Origin: Adlercreutzia hattorii
Lineage (GTDB): Bacteria; Actinomycetota; Coriobacteriia; Coriobacteriales; Eggerthellaceae
Reading direction: 5' to 3'
Length of the DNA: 64,000 nucleotides
Assembly (NCBI RefSeq): GCF_011405655.1
Contig: NZ_AP022829.1
Span: 2,279,001-2,343,000, forward strand
Below are positions 43,228-52,389 of the stretch, one piece after another (within the stretch, counting starts at the first letter, position 1; every line of letters begins with the position of its first letter). The notes under the pieces were generated by a model. The model did no database searches, was not told where the DNA came from, and worked only from the letters and a program-made list of their open reading frames with translations. A program made the translations under genes and the position numbers.

Positions 43228-44049
43228 ATGCTGAAAGCTGCCCACCCCGGCGGTCTGATCCCGCCCATCCTCCATCCCTCCCCGCTCAACCGCGAAAACA
43301 CCGGCGAGCGCACCGACCGGACGGGCGCGCTCCTGTTCGCAGGCGCCGTGGCTTCCTTCGGACTAGCTCTCGTGCTCATCGGCGCTGCCGTTTCGTTCGC
43401 CGCCGGAGCGCCAGCGCCGGCGAACCTCGACCAGTCGACCCTCGTGTTCGGATCCTTGGCAGCGGCCTGCGCCCTGGCGGCACTCGGCATGATGCTGGCC
43501 CTGCGGGAGAGAAGCCTGCGCACGCAGCAAATGCGCCGCGTCACCCGTGCCGAGCAGATCCAGGGAGAGCTGGACAGTCTGGGCCTCACGCCCAAGGAGA
43601 TGCCCATTGCCAAGCTCATCCTGCAGCATCAAAGCTATGCGACCATCGCCGCCGAGCGGCACCTGGCCGTGCGCACGGTGCAATTCCATGCCACGAATAT
43701 CTTCCGGAAGGCCTATGTCAGCAATCGGCGCGATTTCGAGCGTGTCATCCTGGCCGACGAGCGCAACGACGACCGGAGCGACGGCGCCCGTCGCGACACT
43801 CCCTGCTGCCGCAGCAACCAAACGACACCGCCCGACGGCCGAGGCGCCGCGCGCCCCGGATGCGCCCTCCGCGGCCAAAATACCTGCTTGCCCGGGGGCG
43901 GCTCCGACAACCCGGCGACGGGCCTCCCCGCGCAAAACCCTGGCAGCGAGCAAGAGCGCGGAGATCCCGACCGTCCCGCTGGCAGCCCCACGACCCTCCG
44001 CAGCAGGGCTGCCCTGCGCCACGGCAGGCAGGAGGGAGGACGGCCATAG
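43228..44049 (+). CDS. Membrane-anchored LuxR-type HTH protein with low-complexity tail
   Basis: The 273-residue protein has two hydrophobic segments (about 35-60 and 72-92). A LuxR-type HTH follows (LGLTPKEMPIAKLILQHQSYATIAAERHLAVRTVQFHATNIFRKA, about 118-162). The last 95 residues are Arg, Gly, Pro and Ser-rich without visible fold. Such two-span HTH proteins occur in Coriobacteriia; the target is unknown. AAAGGA lies 7 nt before the ATG. The tail could result from a frameshift or from drift in GC-rich sequence. Confidence 0.75.
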   Translation: MLKAAHPGGLIPPILHPSPLNRENTGERTDRTGALLFAGAVASFGLALVLIGAAVSFAAGAPAPANLDQSTLVFGSLAAACALAALGMMLALRERSLRTQQMRRVTRAEQIQGELDSLGLTPKEMPIAKLILQHQSYATIAAERHLAVRTVQFHATNIFRKAYVSNRRDFERVILADERNDDRSDGARRDTPCCRSNQTTPPDGRGAARPGCALRGQNTCLPGGGSDNPATGLPAQNPGSEQERGDPDRPAGSPTTLRSRAALRHGRQEGGRP

Positions 44050-44188
44050 CCAGCGCCGTTCGCTAGCGCGCCCGCCCATCTGGTAGGCGGCGCCGGCACT
44101 CGCAGGCGCGTCCGCGAGAGGTCATCATTGGGGAAACAGACGCCCGCGCGCCGCCTTCGTCGTGGTGCCCGCGTGCTACCGTGAACCC

Positions 44189-45415
44189 ATGAGCAACTTC
44201 GCCGACATAGCGTGCCCTGCATCGCCGCAACTCGAAAGCGCAACGACCGCCTCCCCTGACGGCCGCCCGAAAGACTCGGCAACATTTGCGGGAAGCCGCT
44301 CTCGAAAGACGCCCGACGTCCCCGAAGGCGAGATGCACGGCCACGGCTCCGGCGGCCCCAAGGACGTCTGGACGCACAACGTGGAAGCCACCGCGTCCCT
44401 CCTCATCGCCTTCGGCACCCTCATCACCACCTGCAGCGCCCAGGGCCTTTTCACCCCCTCGACCGCCAGTCGGTGGATTCTCGAGTACCTCGTTCCCTTC
44501 CAGCTGCCGATTTTCTACTTCTGCCTGGGCTTTCTCTACCAGCGCTACCGCACGACGCGCACCCCTCGCGCCTGGGGCCAGAACCTCCGCCGCGAGCTGG
44601 CGCTCATGGGCATCCCCTTCGCGGCGTTCACCGTGCTCGTGCTGCTCACGAACTCGGCCGTCGGCGCGAAGCCGCCTCTGTCGGTCGCCGATCTCCTCCG
44701 CGCGCTCTTCATCGAGCCCGTCATTCCCGTCGGCTACTTCTATACCTGCCTCATCATTTACGCCATCACCCCCACCGTGAAGAGCCGCCGCAACGCCAGC
44801 GGCCTCCTGTTCGCCGCCGTCGCAGCGAAAGCGGCCATCGTGGCGCTCGCTTCGCTGCCCGCCACCGCCGAGATGGCCGCGCGCCTCCCCTACGCCGTCA
44901 CCTCCGTGGCCGAGAACTGGATCTGGGTCGCCGGCGGCATGGCCATGGCGCTCTACCGGGGCCTGCCCCTCGCGCGCGGATCCGAGAAGGCCTGGGCCCT
45001 CGGCGCCCTGTGGGTGGCCACCAGCGTGATCGCCTTCTACGCCGGCTGGACCGGCGAGACGTCCCACGCCGCTCTGGACGCGCTCGGCGTGCTGTGGGCG
45101 ACCTCCCTGTTCTCCACCGTGTTCCGCAGCGGGCGGCAGAACCGCTTCTACGGCTTCGTGACCCGCTACACCATGGCCATCTGGCTCTTCCACGGCATCT
45201 GCCTCGCCCTGTACTTCCATCTTTGGAAGGCGGCCGGCATCTCCGTCACGGCAGCACCGTGGATGGCGGCCGCGGGGGCGGCGCTCGTCTGCTACGGCAT
45301 GCCGGTGCTGATCATGGCCGCCCTTTCGCGCCTTGGGAAGGCCGGCATCATCGTGTATCCGGCCCGCTATCTGCCGCCCGCGCCGGCCACCATGCTCTGG
45401 AAGACGCCGCACTAA
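44189..45415 (+). CDS. Acyltransferase-3 family membrane protein
   Basis: The product of about 408 residues has a disordered hydrophilic N-terminus (to about residue 55) followed by about ten membrane spans. TRYTMAIWLFHGICLALYFHLW near the end is typical of acyltransferase-3 proteins that O-acylate cell-surface sugars or lipids. The start is uncertain: ATG at 44189 is preferred, 44162 is possible, and neither has a clear ribosome binding site. It precedes the methyltransferase gene, which probably has its own promoter. Confidence 0.8.
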   Translation: MSNFADIACPASPQLESATTASPDGRPKDSATFAGSRSRKTPDVPEGEMHGHGSGGPKDVWTHNVEATASLLIAFGTLITTCSAQGLFTPSTASRWILEYLVPFQLPIFYFCLGFLYQRYRTTRTPRAWGQNLRRELALMGIPFAAFTVLVLLTNSAVGAKPPLSVADLLRALFIEPVIPVGYFYTCLIIYAITPTVKSRRNASGLLFAAVAAKAAIVALASLPATAEMAARLPYAVTSVAENWIWVAGGMAMALYRGLPLARGSEKAWALGALWVATSVIAFYAGWTGETSHAALDALGVLWATSLFSTVFRSGRQNRFYGFVTRYTMAIWLFHGICLALYFHLWKAAGISVTAAPWMAAAGAALVCYGMPVLIMAALSRLGKAGIIVYPARYLPPAPATMLWKTPH

Positions 45416-45430
45416 CGTATACTAGGGCCC

Positions 45431-46318
45431 ATGAACAAGTCGCAAACATCTTTCCTGGCGGGGCAGGACCCGTATCTGGCGCCGTTCTCGTCCATGACCG
45501 ACGGGCAGCTGCGCGACCCCAAGCAGCTCGTGGGCCTGGCCCGTGCCATCGACCCGGAGGGCGCGCCGGAGCGCTTGGCGTCGGGCCTGTTCGTCGCTGA
45601 GTCCGTGAACGTCATCGACCGCGCCCTTAATGCCGGGTGCGTCCCCTTCGCCGTGCTCACCGACCGGCGCTGGCTCGCCGCCTCCGAAGCGCTCTTGGAA
45701 AAGGTGCGCGCGGCTAATCCGGCCGCCCCCGTGGCCGTGGTCTCCTCGGAGGAGATGCGCTCCATCACCGGCTACGAGATGACCCGCGGGCCCTTGGCCG
45801 CCTTTCACCGGCCGCCCGAGCCCGACCTGGCCGCCCTGCTTACTGGCGCCCACCGCGTCGCCGTGCTGGAGGACGTCACGAACTACACCAACATCGGGGC
45901 CATCTTCCGCAGCGCCGCCGCCCTAAACATCGATGCGGTGCTGCTCACGCCGGCCTGCCACGACCCGCTGTTTCGCCGCGCGTCGCGCGTTTCCATGGGT
46001 ACGGTGTTCCAAGTGCCCTGGGCCCGCATCGGGCACGCGCGCGATTGGGCGGCCGAAGGCGTGGCGCGCCTGCGCGAGGCCGGCTTTGTCACAGCCGCCC
46101 TGGCCCTGGCCGACGACGCGCTTTCCATCGCCGATACGCGCCTGAAGGCGGCCGACAAGCTGGCCCTCGTACTGGGCACGGAAGGCGACGGCCTGGCCGC
46201 CTCCACCATCGCCGCCTGCGACTGGACCGTGCGCATCCCCATGCACCACGGGGTCGATTCCCTGAACGTCGCCGCCGCCAGCGCCGTCGCCTTCTGGGAA
46301 ACCCGCCGGGAAGGCTAG
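45431..46318 (+). CDS. TrmH/SpoU-family RNA 2'-O-methyltransferase
   Basis: The 295-residue SPOUT methyltransferase has the three SpoU motifs: NYTNIGAIFRSA near 156-167, LGTEGDG near 248-254, and IPMHHGVDSLNVAAASAVAFW near 270-290. It would methylate a ribose in rRNA or tRNA using S-adenosylmethionine; the target is unknown. TATACT lies exactly 7 nt before the ATG with no ribosome binding site, so the mRNA may be leaderless. The last codons are included in a 34-bp tandem duplication. Confidence 0.9.
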   Translation: MNKSQTSFLAGQDPYLAPFSSMTDGQLRDPKQLVGLARAIDPEGAPERLASGLFVAESVNVIDRALNAGCVPFAVLTDRRWLAASEALLEKVRAANPAAPVAVVSSEEMRSITGYEMTRGPLAAFHRPPEPDLAALLTGAHRVAVLEDVTNYTNIGAIFRSAAALNIDAVLLTPACHDPLFRRASRVSMGTVFQVPWARIGHARDWAAEGVARLREAGFVTAALALADDALSIADTRLKAADKLALVLGTEGDGLAASTIAACDWTVRIPMHHGVDSLNVAAASAVAFWETRREG

Positions 46319-46377
46319 CGTCGCGCAGCCACATCCCGTAGCTGGGAAGGCTAGCGTCGCGCAGCCACATCCCGTAG
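46308..46377. repeat. Tandem duplication of 34 bp across the methyltransferase stop codon
   Basis: Identical 34-bp units (starting GGGAAGGCTAGCGTCGCGCA) lie at 46308-46341 and 46344-46377, a 36-bp period. The first contains the TAG stop; the second contains a copy of the same last codons. Confidence 0.9.
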
Positions 46378-46445
46378 GGGCTGACCTTGGTCAGCCCTCA
46401 TCAGGCAAGGTTATCCCTCTTGTGAGGGGCGACTGAGGTCGCCCC
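46374..46445. repeat. REP-like palindrome pair
   Basis: A GTAGGGGCTGACC/GGTCAGCCC hairpin (46374-46397) is followed by a GGGGCGAC/GTCGCCCC hairpin (46426-46445) in opposite orientation. Related palindromes occur at 46913-46936 and 59737-59837. The pair lies between convergent genes and may also end transcripts. Confidence 0.75.
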
Positions 46446-46472
46446 CTGCGGATGGAGCGGAAGCTCGGCCCC

Positions 46473-47891
46473 CTACGAGCCGGTCGGAAGTCCCATGGCG
46501 TTCGCGATCGCCATCGTCACGCCCACGGCTATCACGCCCACGACAACCAGCGCGATGCCCAAGATTCGCAAACGAGCTCCCTGCAGAAGGCGAAGCCTCG
46601 GAGCCGCCCGACGTAAAACGCGGACGTCGGTCAAAATGAAAAGAAAGCCCGTGAAGAACGGAATACCGAACGTCCAATACTGAAAGGCGATCAGCCAGAA
46701 CGGCCAGGTGGCGTAACGTTCGTCGGGCGTGAACGGCATTGCGATGAGAACTGCCATGAACAGCAGCCACACCACCAAGAGGGCGACATCGATCACGAGC
46801 CCTGCCGTCTCACCGGAGGAGAGCGTCGAGAAAGCACGCCTTACCCGAGAAACGACTACGCCATGCGGTCTGTCATCGATCGGAGCTGCGGCACTCACCG
46901 CCGTCGCGGCCCAGGGGCGACCAAGGTCGCCCCCTACGGGAGCAGCCTGGCCCGCAGGGGCAGCCCGGCCTACGGGGGCAGCCTGGCCCGCGGGGGCGGC
47001 CCAATCCGCAGGGGAAACCCGACCCGCGCCGGCGACCTGGGTCACAACGACACCCCGGTCTGCAGGAGAAGCCCCGGCTGGGGCGAGCGCCGCGAGGAAC
47101 GCCGCCTTCAGGTCGCGCACCGTCTGGAAGCGGGCCGCCGGATCAAAGGCGCAGGCGCGCTGGAGCACGGGGCGCAGCGCGAAAGGCACTTCCGGCCCCG
47201 CGAACCCCGCCGCAGCCACCGACGGCGACGGATCGCGCTCGGCCAGCAGGTAGTAGAGCAGCATTCCCAGCGCGTACACGTCGCTGCGCTCGTCGGTCTG
47301 CCCGTAGCCGAACTGCTCGGGCGGCGCGTAGCAGCGCGTGCCGAAATGAGCCGTATCCCCCGCAGCCCCCTCGCGAAAGGCCCGGGCAATGCCGAAGTCG
47401 ATGATCGTGAGACCCGCATCGCTCACCACGATGTTCGTTGGCTTCAAATCGCGATGGATCACAGGCGGCGAGAACTGCTCGTGCAATTCCATCACCCCGT
47501 CGCAAAGGAGTGGAAACCACTGCGCCGCCAGGGCGACCGATCCGTCGCGTTCGTACACCTCGTCCCGCAGCGTGCGTCCCTGGATGTATTCCATGACCAC
47601 CACCAGCTCGTTGCCAGTGGTATGAACATCGTAGATGCGCGGCAGATGCCGGAAACGCCGCCCGGCGCGCTGCGCTCGGAACAAGTGGCCGTAGGCATCC
47701 CCCATGGCCGCATCAACCGCGATGCGCTTGCGGACGAACGGCCCGAGCTCCGCCGCATTGGCCCCCACGAAGTACACCACTTCGGTCGTCTCGTGGGGCG
47801 CCGTCTTCAACACCTCATCGACGCGATAGCAATCATCGCGGGCAAGGGCGGCGAGGTATGCGGCAAGCGGGTCGTTTTCCATAGATGCCAT
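46473..47891 (-). CDS. Serine/threonine protein kinase with membrane tail
   Basis: The 472-residue kinase has catalytic loop HRDLKPTN (near 148-155), DFG (near 169) and CYAPPEQFG (near 190). A Gly-rich loop is not obvious, and the ATP-binding Lys may lie in VRKRIAV. After the kinase domain comes an Ala/Pro/Gly-rich repeated linker (AAPAGQ, AAPVGR units, about 300-345) and then two to three membrane spans. Part of the linker is coded by a REP-like palindrome. It starts 11 bp after an HTH gene, so the two probably act together. ATG 47891 or 47882. Confidence 0.88.
   Translation of the reverse strand: MASMENDPLAAYLAALARDDCYRVDEVLKTAPHETTEVVYFVGANAAELGPFVRKRIAVDAAMGDAYGHLFRAQRAGRRFRHLPRIYDVHTTGNELVVVMEYIQGRTLRDEVYERDGSVALAAQWFPLLCDGVMELHEQFSPPVIHRDLKPTNIVVSDAGLTIIDFGIARAFREGAAGDTAHFGTRCYAPPEQFGYGQTDERSDVYALGMLLYYLLAERDPSPSVAAAGFAGPEVPFALRPVLQRACAFDPAARFQTVRDLKAAFLAALAPAGASPADRGVVVTQVAGAGRVSPADWAAPAGQAAPVGRAAPAGQAAPVGGDLGRPWAATAVSAAAPIDDRPHGVVVSRVRRAFSTLSSGETAGLVIDVALLVVWLLFMAVLIAMPFTPDERYATWPFWLIAFQYWTFGIPFFTGFLFILTDVRVLRRAAPRLRLLQGARLRILGIALVVVGVIAVGVTMAIANAMGLPTGS
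46913..46936. repeat. REP-like palindrome inside the kinase reading frame
   Basis: AGGGGCGACC/GGTCGCCCCC with TAC lies in frame and is translated as VGGDLGRPW on the minus strand. It matches the intergenic REP family. Short GC-rich repeats (GGGGCAGCCTGGCCCGC type) follow to about 47040. Confidence 0.7.
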
Positions 47892-47901
47892 GGTACCAAA
47901 G

Positions 47902-48345
47902 TTAGCTGATGGTCGCCTCGCCGAACCGGTAAAGCTCCTCCTCGGTTTTCTGCAGCGTGTAGCCATGGCTGATGGCGAAGATGACGATGGCATCCCGCCG
48001 ATTCTTGCAGTACAGCTCGTTGGCGCCTCCCGCCTGCAGAAGGCGGTTCGCCTCGCGCAGCGTGCATCCCATGGCGAAGGCGATCTTCAGCAAGTTGTCC
48101 CGGGAGGCGCGGCGGGCGCCGGTGAATATCTGGTAGCCGAAGGTCTCGTTGATGCCCGCCTCGCGCACCACGGCCGCACGCTTCAGGCCCTTCTCCGCCA
48201 GAAGCGCGTTCAGGTACTCCGCCAGACTACGCTCGCCCACCTCGCGCCGCTTGATGAACGCCCGCGGATCCGGCGCATCCAAGAGCTCGGCCAGCATGTC
48301 CTCTGTCAGCGGTTCCTCCACGCGCTTCTTTCTCCTTCGACCCAT
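47902..48345 (-). CDS. Helix-turn-helix (XRE-like) protein, partner of the kinase
   Basis: The 147-residue protein has a basic N-terminus (GRRRKKR) and a central HTH (LAEYLNALLAEKGLKRAAVVREAGINETFGYQIFTGARRASRDNLLKIAFAMG). It ends in a helical C-terminal part predicted to bind a partner. It is 11 bp upstream of the kinase gene on the same strand. HTH/kinase pairs of this kind occur in Firmicutes and Coriobacteriia. It may be phosphorylated by the kinase; this is inference. Confidence 0.82.
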   Translation of the reverse strand: MGRRRKKRVEEPLTEDMLAELLDAPDPRAFIKRREVGERSLAEYLNALLAEKGLKRAAVVREAGINETFGYQIFTGARRASRDNLLKIAFAMGCTLREANRLLQAGGANELYCKNRRDAIVIFAISHGYTLQKTEEELYRFGEATIS

Positions 48346-48422
48346 ATCACGAAGCCCCTATTGTAGCGCCCCGAGCGCCCGCCTTCGAAGACGGGCGCCC
48401 GAGACATGCGCCATCGGGCACG

Positions 48423-49142
48423 CTAGCTCAACGAGAACGTCTGCTCGGCGATGAGCTCGTCGCTGAAGCTGAAAAGCTCTTCCACCTCGACGGTAAGATC
48501 GCTCATGTCGGCGAGCTCGTAAGCCGACTCGTAGGTGATGGAGGAGCCAGACTTCACCTCATTCATCGACTTGCCGGACTCCTCGGCATCGGCGACCACA
48601 GCCAGCTCGAGCTCGGTTCCGTTCTGGAAAGCTTTGGCGTGAACCGCCACTGCGGGGCTGGTCGCCTCGTCGGAGTTGTTCGTGAAGGTGTAGGTCACCA
48701 CGGCAGCTGGATTTCCCTGATAGTCCTCGGTCACGCGGCAGTCGTCGATGGTGACGCCGTAAGCGGCCTGCGTCGCCTCGCTCTGCTCGGCCGCCTGGGG
48801 CTCGGCCGCAGATCCGGAATCTCCGGCCGCTACGCCTTGCGCCGTCGCCGTATCAAGCCCGCTCTCCTCCATGGCCTGGTCGAGGGCGGCGCTGAAGGCG
48901 CTCTGCATCACGAGCACAAGGATGAAGGCGATCACAGACAGCACGAGGCCGGCGACGCCTAAGCCCTTACCGCTCTTTTTCCCTTTCGAAATGCCCACCA
49001 ACCCGACGATGGCGAAGACGATGCCGAGGATGGCCAAAAGGAAGGAGAGGTTGTTGATGATCGGCAGAATCGAAGTGACCAGTGCCACGATTCCCAATAC
49101 GAGAGAAGCCACGGCCATGGCCGAGCGAGGTTGCGTTTCCAT
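48423..49142 (-). CDS. DUF4190/DUF5067-type membrane protein
   Basis: From the ATG at 49142 (GAAGGG 8 nt upstream) the product has 239 residues. Two glycine-rich membrane spans (about 10-40 and 55-78, with LGIVALVTSILPIINNLSFLLAILGIVFAIVGLVGIS) match DUF4190. A linker follows and then an extracellular beta domain with VTYTFTNNSDEATSPAV and FQNGTEL, as in DUF5067. Such proteins are common surface proteins of anaerobes; function unknown. Confidence 0.78.
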   Translation of the reverse strand: METQPRSAMAVASLVLGIVALVTSILPIINNLSFLLAILGIVFAIVGLVGISKGKKSGKGLGVAGLVLSVIAFILVLVMQSAFSAALDQAMEESGLDTATAQGVAAGDSGSAAEPQAAEQSEATQAAYGVTIDDCRVTEDYQGNPAAVVTYTFTNNSDEATSPAVAVHAKAFQNGTELELAVVADAEESGKSMNEVKSGSSITYESAYELADMSDLTVEVEELFSFSDELIAEQTFSLS

Positions 49143-49251
49143 AGATGATTCCCTTCTTCTAAACGCGCTATTCCTAACGGACAAGGAAGAAGGGTATCCG
49201 TTCTCGTTAACCGTTTCATTAGCTGCCAGCTAAGGCAACGGCAATTTTTCC

Positions 49252-50085
49252 CTAGCTCAGATCGACCTTGGCGCGCACGAGGTAGGCGGACAAGGCGACG
49301 CCGCCCGCGGCCACGGCAAGGTTCACCACCGTCTGCATGACGGACACCGTGCCGAGCATGAACGATGCCGTGCCCGTGTCGCCCATCATGGCCAGCACGC
49401 CAACGATAGAGAACAGAAGAGAGATCACCCAGCCAATTCCCATATACAGCGCCACGGCCGCGGCCACCTTATGCCGCCGCGCCCACCATGCGCCCAGCGT
49501 CAGCGAGAGGAACGCCAGCCCCACGGTGTAGGCGGCGGACACGAGCGCGTTCGCCACGCCTATGACCGACGAGGCCACACCACCGCTGCCCGTCAGCGCC
49601 GACCAACCGCCCAAAAGCGACAGCACCACCGACACCATGTCCCCATCGCCGTCGGAGATCGCGAGCACGGCCAATGAGGCGAGCGCGCAGGCCGCAAGCG
49701 TAAACACCGCCGCCAGCAGGAAGGCGGCGCAGAATTTCGCCGTCACCAGCGCGCCCGTGCGCACCGGCAGCGTGAGCGTGAGATAGCCCTCGTCGGTGAA
49801 CATCGTGCGATAGAAGCGCATGGCGATGAACACGTAGACCGCCACGAGGCTGGCCCACACAAGAAAGGCGCAGAACAGCGCCGCCATCACGAGCACCACG
49901 GTCAGGTTGGAAGCGGCCGACGCCTCGTTGACATAACGGGAGGCGAATCCCGCCGCGCGGCTCACGGCGTCGGTGGCCTCGATGCAGCCGATGCCCACCA
50001 CGCCAGCGACGACCATAATGGCCAGCATGATGGCCGCAGGCTTCACAAGCGCCCGCATTTCCTGGGCGAAGAGCTTTCCTAGCAT
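49252..50085 (-). CDS. ABC-2-type transporter permease
   Basis: The 277-residue protein has six membrane spans and no solute-binding partner. It overlaps the ATPase gene by 7 bp, with AGAGGAG inside the latter as its ribosome binding site. The pair would export a small molecule, peptide or lipid; the substrate is unknown. The sequence YRTMFTDEGYLTLTLPVRTGALV near residue 95 is typical of bacterial ABC-2 exporters. Confidence 0.85.
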   Translation of the reverse strand: MLGKLFAQEMRALVKPAAIMLAIMVVAGVVGIGCIEATDAVSRAAGFASRYVNEASAASNLTVVLVMAALFCAFLVWASLVAVYVFIAMRFYRTMFTDEGYLTLTLPVRTGALVTAKFCAAFLLAAVFTLAACALASLAVLAISDGDGDMVSVVLSLLGGWSALTGSGGVASSVIGVANALVSAAYTVGLAFLSLTLGAWWARRHKVAAAVALYMGIGWVISLLFSIVGVLAMMGDTGTASFMLGTVSVMQTVVNLAVAAGGVALSAYLVRAKVDLS

Positions 50086-50804
50086 CGGAACTCCTCTCGG
50101 AAGAACGCGTCCAGCGTCGTGCCCTTCCCCTGGGTCACGTAGGCCACGGGCGCGTGCAGAAGCATCTGGCCATAGCGCAGCAGGATGAAGTCGTCCAGAA
50201 ACGCCTCCACGTCGCGCACGAGGTGGGTGGAAAGGATGATGGACGACTGCGGCCGATACGCGCGAATAACCGTTTGCAGGATGTAATCGCGGGCCGCCGG
50301 ATCCACGCCGCCGATGGGCTCGTCCAAAAGATACAGCGCCGCGTGACGGGCCATGACGAGCGTGAGCTGCACCTTCTCAACGGTGCCCTTGGAAAGCGCC
50401 GCGCACGGGGCGCCCTCGGGAACGCCGAGCCGAGCGAGCATGTCCCGGGCCAAGGCGGCGTCGAAGTCCTCGTAGAAGTCGGCGAAGAAGGCGATCATCT
50501 CGCGCACGCGCATGGAACGGGAGAAGTAGGGCCGCTCGGGCAGGTAGGAGACGAGCGCCTTCGATTCCGGGCCCACCTCATAGCCCGCCACGCGAATGTC
50601 GCCCGCCGTCGGATGGGCCACGCCGGCGATCATCTTCAGCAGCGTGGTCTTGCCCGAGCCGTTCGGGCCGAGCAGCCCTACGATGCGGCCGGCGGCCAAG
50701 CTGACAGTAAAGCGGTCGAGCGCCACCGTGGCGCCATAGCGCTTAGTGAGGTCGCAGCACTCGAGCAAGGGCGGCGGCGCGACTTCGGGGACAAAGGCAT
50801 CCAC
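50079..50804 (-). CDS. ABC transporter ATP-binding protein
   Basis: The 241-residue ATPase has Walker A GPNGSGKTT (near 44-52), a signature region in which LSKGTVEKVQL replaces LSGGQ, and Walker B LYLLDEPIGGVD. This variant signature is typical of YtrB/CcmA-like exporters. A GTG at 50804 is chosen since GAGGAGG lies 6 nt upstream. It is coupled to the permease gene. Confidence 0.9.
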   Translation of the reverse strand: MDAFVPEVAPPPLLECCDLTKRYGATVALDRFTVSLAAGRIVGLLGPNGSGKTTLLKMIAGVAHPTAGDIRVAGYEVGPESKALVSYLPERPYFSRSMRVREMIAFFADFYEDFDAALARDMLARLGVPEGAPCAALSKGTVEKVQLTLVMARHAALYLLDEPIGGVDPAARDYILQTVIRAYRPQSSIILSTHLVRDVEAFLDDFILLRYGQMLLHAPVAYVTQGKGTTLDAFFREEFRC

Positions 50805-51000
50805 GGGAAGCCTCCTCATCGTTCGGAATCACTGGCTCCATCCTAGCACGGACGCCAACGGCCAAGCGGGAACCCCATCGAATGAGCGAATCGCTCCCGC
50901 CGCATAGGCGCATGGACCTTCCCACCGCATGGACGCATGGACGAATCAGTCATGCAGCGCGTTTCCGAAGGCATCGACAATGCACCCTCTTGTTTTGAGA

Positions 51001-51134
51001 AAGAATTTCGAGTTGTTAGAGTTCGCGCGCAGAAAACCAGCCGCTCCAAATCAGCAATTCAGGCAAAACCGCCATCAAAATGGCGAGATCGCCCTCTCAT
51101 TCGCTCGACTAAGTCTAACAACTCGAAATTCTTG
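51001..51134. repeat. Inverted-end element, copy B
   Basis: AAGAATTTCGAGTTGTTAGA at 51001-51020 has its perfect 20-bp inverse ending at 51133. The ends enclose about 93 bp unrelated to copies A and C. The remaining gap (50805-51000 and 51135-51198) holds no gene. Confidence 0.88.
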
Positions 51135-51198
51135 CCAAAAAGAGGGAGGCGCTTTGCTCCAAAAGCGAAAACCCTGGAAGCGCGCCGTCCCGCCCCCG

Positions 51199-52239
51199 TT
51201 AAACCCACTCGAAGGCCCAGAGGTTGGCACATTGGGCGAGCACGCGCTGAACGTCCCACGTGCGGGCGCTGTTGGCGGGGCTGTTGGGGTCGTGGATGAC
51301 CAGCTCGCCGTTGTCGGCCACGCCGGCCACCACGAGAAAGTGTCCCGTGTCCGTGAAGTCGCCGGGGCGCACGCTGCAGATGACGGGATGCCCCTCAGCG
51401 AGCTCCGCCGCAAGACGCCCCGCGTCCGCCGGCACCTCATGGGAGGAAAGACCCAGCTCAGCCGCGCCGTCGGTCATGAGGCGCCAGGCGGTGAGTCCCC
51501 CCTCCACATAGCCGCCGGCCTCGCTGAAGGCGGCCATGGCGGCGGGATCCTTGTCGGTCTTCCCCGTCAGCGCGATGTAGACCATGGCCAGGCTCGTCGG
51601 CCCGCAGCCGGCCTCCCGCACCGTGGTACCGGCATAGGGCGCATCGCGGTACTGGGGATCGGTCTGGTAGAGGAAGGGCAGATGGCCGCCGCGCCACTCG
51701 TCACGCGGGGTGCTGGCAGGATCGTCCGCCTCGTCCGCGCCCGCGGCGGCCGGAGCGGTATCCGCCGTGGGCGAGGCGATGCCCGGTCCCGTAAGCCCCA
51801 GCCCTTCGACGTACAGGTTCGCCATTTGGAAGATAGCGACCAGCACGAAAATGGAGAGCGCCGCCACGCTCAGCACCGACCACAGATGCCAGCGCCGTCG
51901 CCCAATGCGGCGGCCACGCGCGGCGCGGCCCGTGCGGGCCAGACCGCCCAGCATGGCCCTCACCACGCCCGGCACGGCAGCCGAAGCCGCGAACGCCCGC
52001 GCCGACCCGCGAGACGGCCGCCGCTGCGGCGATGCACCCTGGGCGGTTTTCGAACCCGCGCTACGAGCCGACCGACTCCCCGCGCCCTGCGGCCGCGCCC
52101 AAGCGTCCCGCCCGTAGGGATTGGGGGCAACCCTCGAAGCACCCGAAGAGCCCGAAGCGCCCGCCCTTCCGGCGCAGCTTAAGGGCGCGTCCCCTTCGTA
52201 CAAGTTTCCCTCGTCGAAACGGTAGGCAGCAGTGTCCAT
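51199..52239 (-). CDS. Membrane-anchored C39-like cysteine peptidase
   Basis: From the ATG at 52239 (AAGGAGAG upstream) the product has 346 residues: a basic, low-complexity cytoplasmic part (1 to about 125), one membrane span (about 130-155) and an extracellular papain-like domain. The catalytic Cys is in REAGCGPTSLAMVY, the His in DTGHFLVVAGV and the Asp in IHDPNSP, as in the peptidase C39-like-2 family. It may cut cell-wall or surface peptides. It is divergent from a VanRS-like two-component system, which may control it. Confidence 0.87.
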   Translation of the reverse strand: MDTAAYRFDEGNLYEGDAPLSCAGRAGASGSSGASRVAPNPYGRDAWARPQGAGSRSARSAGSKTAQGASPQRRPSRGSARAFAASAAVPGVVRAMLGGLARTGRAARGRRIGRRRWHLWSVLSVAALSIFVLVAIFQMANLYVEGLGLTGPGIASPTADTAPAAAGADEADDPASTPRDEWRGGHLPFLYQTDPQYRDAPYAGTTVREAGCGPTSLAMVYIALTGKTDKDPAAMAAFSEAGGYVEGGLTAWRLMTDGAAELGLSSHEVPADAGRLAAELAEGHPVICSVRPGDFTDTGHFLVVAGVADNGELVIHDPNSPANSARTWDVQRVLAQCANLWAFEWV

Positions 52240-52389
52240 AAATCTCTCCTTACGTTGCACCTCCACCTTACCGACGAGCCGGCTTACGCGTCCCATAGCG
52301 AAATCTGACATTTCCGGCAGGGCACCTTAACTTTTCCTGAAGCTGTCACGGGATGGCACGCCTGTTGGCAAAACCCGGGGCGAATCGCG

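Noticed and set aside
42885-43619. A 244-residue minus-strand frame across the uppP/HTH gap.
   Set aside because: It overlaps the real HTH gene antisense and has low-complexity composition with no motif.
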